Positions 7,394-12,496 of a stretch of 12,496 nucleotides of DNA are shown piece after piece. Made by a program: the position numbers and the translations under genes. The stretch is taken from contig DCBA01000113.1 in assembly GCA_002313255.1 (NCBI GenBank), forward strand, positions 12,692-25,187, in the 5' to 3' direction. Positions within the stretch are counted from its first letter, which is position 1, and every line of letters begins with the position of its first letter. The notes beneath the pieces were generated by a model. That model saw only the letters and a program-made list of their open reading frames with translations, did not search any database and was not told where the DNA came from. The stretch is from Gammaproteobacteria bacterium UBA1119 (GTDB taxonomy: Bacteria > Pseudomonadota > Gammaproteobacteria > Pseudomonadales > Azotimanducaceae).

Positions 7394-8489
7394 CGCCGCC
7401 TTCCGTCGATCGTACAAACGCGAGCAGGGCTTGTATGTCACTTTCCGGTAGGTCGTACGACAGCATGACGGGCGCGAATCCGTCAACGATCTTTACCGAC
7501 GGGTTGATGATCGACTCGCGCACGTATGCCTCGTCGACCGTAACCACGGACCCGTCTACTAGCCTCTCGGAGCGCCCCCAGAGTCCCTGCCAGGTCGGGC
7601 CCACCACCTGACTGCCATCCAACGAATGACACGCCAAGCACCCATTCGTCTCAGCAACATTGCGACCTGTTGTAATGTCCCGACTCGACGGTCTAGACCC
7701 TGCGATCATCTCGGCGTACGTCGGTTGCGATTGCAGCCATAGTTCATATTCCTTCGGACGATCCACATGCACCACTCCACGCATCAGGTAGTGACTCGAA
7801 CCACAGTATTCAGCACAAAGAATCTCGAATTCGCCAAGTTTTGTCGGTGTGAACCAGAAATAGGTAACCATTCCCGGAACCAAATCCATTTTTGCGCGAA
7901 ATTGCGGCACAAAAAAATCATGGAGTACGTCTTTCGAACGCAACAGTGCTTTCACCGGCACATTCACCGGAATATGAATCTCGGCCGACTGGATGAGAAC
8001 GTCATCCAAACCGTTAGGATCGTCGTCGTTGAGACCAAAAGGATTCCGCGTACTGATATTGCCAATGTCGGTGGTGCCTAATTTCCCGTCTGTTCCCGGT
8101 AAGCGATACCGCCAACGCCACTGTTCACCGAATACTTCCATTTCGGTCGCGTCGGCTGGAACTCGAATGAATTCGTCCCACACGAATAACCCAGGGCCTA
8201 GCATGGCAACGACACCCAGCGTTGTACCGACGGTTAACCAGAGTTCCAACCGTGTATTTTCCGGTTCGTATTGTGCTCTTGCCCCTTGCCGAAATCGGTA
8301 TTTATAGACTGAAAAGACAAGCAGTAGTCCTACCAAGATAAAGACCACGCCGCATACCCAAAACGTAAGGAGCACGGTGTCGTCAATACTTCCCCAATTC
8401 GACGCGACTTCGCCAAACCACCAAGGGGTCAAAAAATTGAACGCCACGGAACCGACCACAACGACCAGCAGGGCAGCGGCTACCCACAT
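7353..8489 (-). CDS. coxB: Cytochrome c oxidase subunit II with fused cytochrome c (caa3 type)
   Basis: This subunit accepts electrons and passes them through CuA to subunit I. Three hydrophobic segments (about 1-20, 38-62 and 84-104) precede a periplasmic cupredoxin domain with all CuA ligands: H190 (DVLHDFF) and C225, E227, C229, H233 and M236 in CAEYCGSSHYLM. The electron-entry aromatic motif is GEQWRWRY (121-128). A class I cytochrome c domain follows, with CLACH (284-288) and axial candidate M342 (FAPVM). Both ends are odd. The annotated ATG at 8489 begins directly with hydrophobic residues, while a better SD-ATG at 8538 is one base out of frame across an A7 run. After VRSTEGG the frame drifts into a short unrelated tail (VAGTDRIPECKDC) while a second cytochrome-like end continues in another frame. 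The catalytic core looks intact. The gene leads the operon coxB-ctaD-ctaE-subunit IV. Confidence 0.92.
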   Translation of the reverse strand: MWVAAALLVVVVGSVAFNFLTPWWFGEVASNWGSIDDTVLLTFWVCGVVFILVGLLLVFSVYKYRFRQGARAQYEPENTRLELWLTVGTTLGVVAMLGPGLFVWDEFIRVPADATEMEVFGEQWRWRYRLPGTDGKLGTTDIGNISTRNPFGLNDDDPNGLDDVLIQSAEIHIPVNVPVKALLRSKDVLHDFFVPQFRAKMDLVPGMVTYFWFTPTKLGEFEILCAEYCGSSHYLMRGVVHVDRPKEYELWLQSQPTYAEMIAGSRPSSRDITTGRNVAETNGCLACHSLDGSQVVGPTWQGLWGRSERLVDGSVVTVDEAYVRESIINPSVKIVDGFAPVMLSYDLPESDIQALLAFVRSTEGGVAGTDRIPECKDC

Positions 8490-8790
8490 AGCACTATGCT
8501 CAACTTCAAAATGATTTTTTTCCGGCGAAGGCAGGCATGGATATTCCTGGATTAAAGATCGGGTCGTTCAAGACCATACCGATTATTTATCAGAGCCACG
8601 ATCAACGCACGTTTTGGGGAGGTGTGGGAAGACCCAATTTGGCGAGACAACACATTAACCAGACCGACCCACCAATGTCATTGAATTGAAACACCAGTCC
8701 TTTATGGTAGGCGATTGTTAAGCCGTAGTGTTTTGAATGTATTAATCGTTACGCCACCCAATTCGAGCCCATCCTCAACGACTATTTCCT
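8490..8790. other. Divergent intergenic region between coxB and the aquaporin gene
   Basis: These 301 bases should hold promoters for both the oxidase operon (minus) and the aquaporin gene (plus). I see no convincing -35/-10 pair for coxB. On the plus strand TTGAAT (8681) with TATGGT (8703), and TTGTTA (8715) with TATTAA (8740), are weak candidates with imperfect spacing or matches. The aquaporin ATG has no clear Shine-Dalgarno sequence. A short leader reading frame and an A7 run occupy 8506-8548. No tRNA, strong inverted repeat or terminator was seen. Confidence 0.5.
8506..8548 (-). promoter_or_regulatory. SD-ATG and 10-codon frame with an A7 run ahead of coxB
   Basis: On the minus strand AGGA (8548-8545) lies six bases before an ATG (8538-8536) that opens MPAFAGKKSF and ends at TGA (8508-8506). 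The frame crosses seven consecutive A bases (8521-8515). With one A fewer, the ATG would read through as MPAFAGKNHFEVEHSA and join coxB at its annotated Met. This may be the true coxB start broken by an indel, a slippage site, or a leader peptide. Confidence 0.5.
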
Positions 8791-9477
8791 ATGACCAATC
8801 CCGTTAGACTATTCGCGGAATTCCTCGGCACACTTTTCTTGCTCACTACCGTAGTGGGATCTGGTGTTATGGCGGAAAGCCTAGCCGGCGGCAATGTCGC
8901 GCTCGCTCTGCTCGGTAATACTCTTGCCACGGGAGCGATGCTGGCCGTTCTTATCACCATTTTCGGTCCTTTATCTGGAGCCCACTTCAATCCCGCCGTC
9001 ACGCTTGCGTTTGTTCTTCGCGACGAAATTTCGCGAGGGGAAGCCTCTCTCTTCGTCGTCGTTCAAATACTGGGCGGTATCTTGGGAACCTGGCTAGCAC
9101 ATGCCATGTTCGAAATCGATTGGCTTCAGTTCTCAACGCACGCGCGAACCGGCCCCGCGCAATGGCTCGCCGAAGTGGTGGCCACGTTCGGCCTCGTCAT
9201 GACGATCCTCGGAACACTTCGCGCGCGGCCATCGGCGGTTGCGCCCATGGTGGGACTGTATATCGCCGCCGCGTATTGGTTTACCGCGTCCACGTCTTTT
9301 GCAAACCCAGCGGTGACGATCGCCCGCTCCTTAACCGACACCTTCTCAGGGATCATACCCGCACACGTGCCAGCATTTATCGCAGCGCAGCTCGTTGGAG
9401 CAGCATTGGCGACATGGGTCTTCCGTCTTATCGACAGGCGTCTTGCGGCCGAGATCGATTCCGGCGATAACTCTTAG
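8791..9477 (+). CDS. Aquaporin/MIP family channel
   Basis: This 228-residue inner-membrane channel has the internal two-fold repeat of the major intrinsic protein family, with about six hydrophobic helices and two re-entrant loops. The first signature is SGAHFNPAVTLA (NPA at 67-69) and the second SFANPAVTIARSL (NPA at 172-174). In classical aquaporins the second NPA is followed directly by the selectivity-filter arginine; here valine (V175) follows and the nearest Arg is R179. Bacterial channels with this second box include AqpS-like proteins found in arsenic operons, so a small neutral solute or metalloid is possible, but no ars gene is visible here. Water, glycerol or another solute cannot be separated from sequence alone. 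The stop overlaps the convergent sulfotransferase gene by four bases. No ribosome site is obvious before the ATG. Confidence 0.9.
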   Translation: MTNPVRLFAEFLGTLFLLTTVVGSGVMAESLAGGNVALALLGNTLATGAMLAVLITIFGPLSGAHFNPAVTLAFVLRDEISRGEASLFVVVQILGGILGTWLAHAMFEIDWLQFSTHARTGPAQWLAEVVATFGLVMTILGTLRARPSAVAPMVGLYIAAAYWFTASTSFANPAVTIARSLTDTFSGIIPAHVPAFIAAQLVGAALATWVFRLIDRRLAAEIDSGDNS

Positions 9478-10124
9478 GTCGAGCGAAAACCTCGTCGGGG
9501 GTCGCCGCCGCGCCAGCGCTGTTCAAATTCTTCGGTGGTGTTAACTCGCGGGTAAGGAACCTTTGGTATAGGCACCCCGAGCGCGTTGCATAACGGTTCC
9601 CAGCCTTCGGCCGAATCAAAGACGATCAAACGCTCTTTCGGGACCTCCTTATATATTCGATCGATATTTTTCTGATAGGCCGCGAGTACCGTGGTCTTGT
9701 CGTCTAAATCGCCGCCAAACGTACCATCCACGATAATGTCCTTAGCCATTTCGATCCGTTCGCGGCGCGCCGGTTCATCAGAAAGCATCCCCTCTTTCAT
9801 GGCTTTGAAGATCGTATTCGACGCACTTCGGTACCAACTTTCGGCATCGCGCGTCGTGAGAAGCAGCTTTGCATCGGGGTAATAGTTCATGAGGCGTGGC
9901 CAGAATGCGACTGAAGGCCAATCCACGGTGGCTCGATATCCATGAAAAATAACTTCCCAAGGATCTTCTCCTTTCCAAGCATTAATCCATAAAGCCGAGT
10001 GCTCAGGGTGCGCGACCACTTCCGACATGTGGTAGCAATCCGCGTAGCCTATTGTCTCCAGCGCGTGTTTCAACGACAACGTCCCGGTACGTCCATACCC
10101 GACCCCAATGATGTCTAGCGGCAT
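9474..10124 (-). CDS. Sulfotransferase family protein (P-loop)
   Basis: This 216-residue, apparently cytosolic protein resembles the PAPS-dependent sulfotransferase fold. The 5'-phosphosulfate loop is GVGYGRTGTLSLKHAL (residues 7-22), and the 3'-phosphate-binding segment is LLTTRDAESWYRSASN (88-103), with R92 and S100 in the expected roles. FHGYRATVDWPS and the late IVFDSAEGW block are typical of the Sulfotransfer_4-like subgroup, whose substrates are mostly unknown and where sulfotransfer itself is often unproven. GGGAG lies about nine bases before the ATG. It follows the DDN-like gene on the same strand after 33 bases, so the two are probably co-transcribed. It converges on the aquaporin gene with overlapping stop codons. 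The length suits a compact member of the family. Confidence 0.85.
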   Translation of the reverse strand: MPLDIIGVGYGRTGTLSLKHALETIGYADCYHMSEVVAHPEHSALWINAWKGEDPWEVIFHGYRATVDWPSVAFWPRLMNYYPDAKLLLTTRDAESWYRSASNTIFKAMKEGMLSDEPARRERIEMAKDIIVDGTFGGDLDDKTTVLAAYQKNIDRIYKEVPKERLIVFDSAEGWEPLCNALGVPIPKVPYPRVNTTEEFEQRWRGGDPRRGFRST

Positions 10125-10157
10125 ATCAAAAAGCTCCCATAGACTGCGGTTATTTGA

Positions 10158-10682
10158 TCAAAATCCATCCTTGGGCGTATCGAAGGTCTGCGATTCATCT
10201 GTCACCGTTATTGAATGCGGCGTTCTCGACAGTCGAAAAAGAGGAATGGTTCTCGAGGAAAGACGCTCCTGGTATAAGGCGTAGTTGGGATACGTAGACA
10301 CAGCACTTCTCCACGCCGCTGCGTACGCGGAACAGTGCAATTCAGTCACCTCATAACGCTCCCGTCGACCCTTAATTAAACAAGTCACCGAACGATTTGC
10401 TCTTAGGTTTTTGCACCATGCGGGTTCTCGCTCTGACCCTCCGTTTGACCCGACGACGATCAAGCCCACATTGGTATCGACGTATAGCAACGGTATTCGC
10501 CGCAGTGTTTTGCTCCGAGCGCCAAGGACTTCAAGAAGCAGCATTGGGATCACGAACGATAGGCGTATGCGACCGCCCGACCAGCGCATTAGCGGTCTAT
10601 CGACGACCGTCGCGACGACCTTAAAGAACCTACTCGTCCTTGGGTTCTTCAATATGCCGAGCAGCGTTTTGGGTACCTTCAA
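10158..10682 (-). CDS. DDN-like (F420/flavin split-barrel) nitroreductase family protein
   Basis: The 174 residues match the family of mycobacterial Ddn, the deazaflavin (F420)-dependent nitroreductase. Hallmarks are GARS (54-57), RRIPLLYV (61-68), VVGSNGG (76-82), PAWCKNLRAN (87-96), then W124, TYPNYALYQ (130-138) and SRTIPLFRL (143-151). These are the cofactor-binding and barrel positions of the family, but sequence cannot say whether F420, FMN or haem-like ligands are used. F420 is uncommon in gammaproteobacteria. The start appears to be TTG at 10682, with AGGA nine bases upstream; an in-frame TAG lies ten codons further up and no ATG or GTG is available between. It is probably the first gene of a two-gene unit with the sulfotransferase, and divergent from the TonB receptor gene. 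Confidence 0.85.
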   Translation of the reverse strand: MKVPKTLLGILKNPRTSRFFKVVATVVDRPLMRWSGGRIRLSFVIPMLLLEVLGARSKTLRRIPLLYVDTNVGLIVVGSNGGSEREPAWCKNLRANRSVTCLIKGRRERYEVTELHCSAYAAAWRSAVSTYPNYALYQERLSSRTIPLFRLSRTPHSITVTDESQTFDTPKDGF

Positions 10683-10867
10683 CGAACGGTATCCTGCAAG
10701 ACTCGAACACTAGAATAAGGCGTTCTGCCTCAACCGCTCAATGCGCATTCGCTGATCCATCTCCTCGCTTCTGTCACGAACTCGCTGAGCGAATCCGATT
10801 GATGGTATGACTTTTCCGTGCGTCCGCTTATCATCAGAAGAGTCCCCGTTGTAAATTACCAGCCCAC
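10683..10867. promoter_or_regulatory. Divergent intergenic region with a 10-bp palindrome
   Basis: These 185 bases separate the DDN-like gene (minus) from the TonB receptor gene (plus) and should hold both promoters. The perfect palindrome AATGCGCATT lies at 10740-10749 and could be a regulator half-site or chance. TATCAT (10829-10834) is a possible -10 for the receptor, but without a good -35. I see no Fur-box-like sequence that I would defend. Confidence 0.35.
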
Positions 10868-12496
10868 ATGAAGCGAATACTTGGACTCGGTTTTCTAACG
10901 TCGGTGCTCGCCTTGCCAACGGCCGGTGCAGACGAATTGGAAGAGGTTATCGTCCGTGCCGAGGCTTCCGTCGTAGCGTCGACTAAAACCGTCGGTAGCG
11001 GCTCCACCATAAACGCTAAAACTCTGGAACTCGTGCGCGCCAACCATGTCCACGAAGCACTTGTCCGGATCCCAGGTGTGTGGGTGTCTCGAGGCTCTGG
11101 ACAAGAACACCTGACCGCAATTCGATCCGGAGTTCTCACAGGCCCCGGCGCTTGCGGCGGATTCCTCTTCTTGGAAGACGGTATTCCGATCAGGCCCGCC
11201 GGATTCTGCAACGTCAACAACCTATTCGAGATCAACAGTGAACAGGCATCGGCGCTCGAAGTTGTCCGCGGACCGGCGAGTGCACGATTCGGCGGCAACG
11301 CGCTGCATGGCGTGATTAACTCAATTTCTTTCACCCGCAATGAATCGACCCAAGCCGCAATCGAAGTCGGATCGTACGACTACCTACAAGGTCGTTTATC
11401 CGCGGGTTCAGACCGCTTTCAGCTTAACGCAAATGGAAGCCGAAGCAATGGTTACCGCGACGACACTGGGTATGACCAATATAAAGTCACCTCCAACCTG
11501 TCGACCAACGCGGGGAGTTGGAAAGCCATCCATACGCTCTCCGCATCCCGCTTAAACCAAGAAACAGGGGGTTACGTAAAAGGCGAGCTCGCGTACGAAG
11601 ATACGACGATACGACGCACCAACCCCAACCCCGAGGCCTACCGTGATGCAGCTTCATTGAGGATCGCGAGCCACTGGAATCTCGAGCAGAGCGAACGAGA
11701 GTGGTCAGTGGCTCCTTATCTACGCCGCTCGGATATGGAATTTCGACAGCATTTCCTCCCTGGAAAACCTTTAGAGAACAATGATCAAACAAGTTTCGGT
11801 GTCCTCGCCCGCGTGAAAGGCTCCTCCACGAATATCCGCTGGATGGCAGGTGCTCACGTCGAGACGATGCGTGGCGCGCTGTCAGAACAACAGGATCAAC
11901 CGACCACCGGATCCGCCTATTTGGTCGGGACCCGACCCGAGGGCACGCACTACGACTACGAGATATCGAGTTTCTTGATGGCAGCTTTTTATGACCTTGG
12001 TTGGGAGATTGCTGAAAACGTCGAACTCATTCACAGCATGCGATTGGAGCGTCTTAACTACGATTACGATAATCGGCACCTCGATGGAAACAGTCGCGAT
12101 GACGGCAGCGCATGCGGATTTGGGGGTTGTCTGTACACCCGTCCGGCTGATCGTGAAGACGATTTCACGGACGTCGCCGGCCGCATTGGCATCCGTTGGG
12201 AGGCCAACCCGAGGTTAAAACTCTACGCCCTGACCGGAATCGGTTTCAGACCACCGCAAGCGACCGAACTTTATCGCCTTCAGAGCGGCCAAACCGTTAC
12301 AAGTCTAACGACTGAGTCACTACGCTCTCTCGAAATCGGGGTCAACGCAACAAAAGGTCGACTCGATGTTGATGTCAGCACCTATCTCGAACGCACTAAC
12401 AACCTGATCTTCCGCGACGCAGACGGTTACAACGTCAGCGATGGGAAAACGCGATCCAGCGGCATCGAAACGGATCTCGCGTTTCACCCGAACGAC
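10868..12496 (+). CDS. TonB-dependent outer-membrane receptor, 3'-truncated by the window edge
   Basis: From the ATG at 10868 the frame is open for all 543 codons to the window end. Residues 1-21 form a signal peptide (cut near AGA/DE), followed by a TonB-box-like EEVIVRAE (25-32) and a plug domain: INAKTLELVRANHVHEAL, IPGVWVSRGSGQE, FLEDGIPIRP and LEVVRGPASARFGGNALHGVIN (pieces of residues 48-151). The remainder is alternating aromatic and charged beta-strand sequence typical of the 22-strand barrel, including TGIGFRPPQATELYR and a later ETDLAF. Such receptors take up iron chelates, cobalamin, sugars or other large solutes using TonB energy. The substrate cannot be told here. The plug has two cysteines (C96 and C114) around the LEDGIPI segment, and a distal loop has CGFGGC; both pairs could be disulfides. 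The C-terminal barrel strands lie outside the window. Confidence 0.92.
   Translation, partial: MKRILGLGFLTSVLALPTAGADELEEVIVRAEASVVASTKTVGSGSTINAKTLELVRANHVHEALVRIPGVWVSRGSGQEHLTAIRSGVLTGPGACGGFLFLEDGIPIRPAGFCNVNNLFEINSEQASALEVVRGPASARFGGNALHGVINSISFTRNESTQAAIEVGSYDYLQGRLSAGSDRFQLNANGSRSNGYRDDTGYDQYKVTSNLSTNAGSWKAIHTLSASRLNQETGGYVKGELAYEDTTIRRTNPNPEAYRDAASLRIASHWNLEQSEREWSVAPYLRRSDMEFRQHFLPGKPLENNDQTSFGVLARVKGSSTNIRWMAGAHVETMRGALSEQQDQPTTGSAYLVGTRPEGTHYDYEISSFLMAAFYDLGWEIAENVELIHSMRLERLNYDYDNRHLDGNSRDDGSACGFGGCLYTRPADREDDFTDVAGRIGIRWEANPRLKLYALTGIGFRPPQATELYRLQSGQTVTSLTTESLRSLEIGVNATKGRLDVDVSTYLERTNNLIFRDADGYNVSDGKTRSSGIETDLAFHPND

Noticed and set aside
7250..7486. Independent 78-codon gene between coxB and ctaD
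   Set aside because: Its first 30 codons overlap coxB in another frame and resemble nothing; only the last 47 codons are cytochrome-like, so I call a remnant rather than a gene.
10834..11340. 168-codon minus-strand frame across the start of the TonB receptor
   Set aside because: The plus strand here encodes a clear signal peptide, TonB box and plug domain; the antisense product has no family features.
1..12496. Mobile element, phage, toxin-antitoxin or defence island
   Set aside because: No transposase, integrase, nuclease, methylase or terminal repeats found; gene content is respiratory and envelope-related.

Overview
The window looks like chromosome from an aerobic, Gram-negative heterotroph, most likely a gammaproteobacterium. 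The pointers are a TonB-dependent outer-membrane receptor, two Tat-exported proteins including a high-potential iron-sulfur protein (HiPIP), and an A1-type haem-copper oxidase with a cytochrome c fused to subunit II. The taxonomic call is inference from protein style only. I see no rRNA, tRNA, CRISPR array, insertion sequence or phage gene. Gene starts are mixed (ATG, GTG, TTG), and genes are tightly packed within units.

Left block (1-3992, plus strand): the 3' part of a DUF1800 gene overlaps by one base a Tat-exported DUF1501 gene. These are followed by an exported protein with thrombospondin-type-3-like acidic repeats, two 57-residue dockerin-like repeats and a C-terminal haem-binding domain with a CX4CH motif. 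This is an envelope module of unknown biochemical role.

Middle block (4090-8489): a Tat-exported HiPIP (plus strand) converges on a four-gene caa3-type cytochrome c oxidase operon on the minus strand, read coxB (CuA plus fused cytochrome c), ctaD, ctaE, subunit IV. The HiPIP is a plausible electron donor to the oxidase. The coxB gene is unusual at both ends. A strong SD-ATG upstream is separated from it by a 7-A run that puts it one base out of frame. Between the coxB stop and ctaD lies the C-terminal half of a second cytochrome c domain in another frame. Each anomaly would be removed by deleting one base, so sequencing error, decay and slippage all need considering.

Right block (8791-12496): an aquaporin-family channel (plus) whose second NPA box lacks the usual arginine converges, with overlapping stops, on a minus-strand pair: a DDN-like (F420/flavin split-barrel) oxidoreductase followed by a P-loop sulfotransferase. 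Divergent from that pair, a TonB-dependent receptor starts at 10868 and runs off the right edge with all 543 visible codons open.

I found no clear defence, mobile or otherwise wholly new system. The best leads are the broken or duplicated cytochrome segment after coxB, the out-of-frame coxB start, and the DUF1800-DUF1501-haem protein module.
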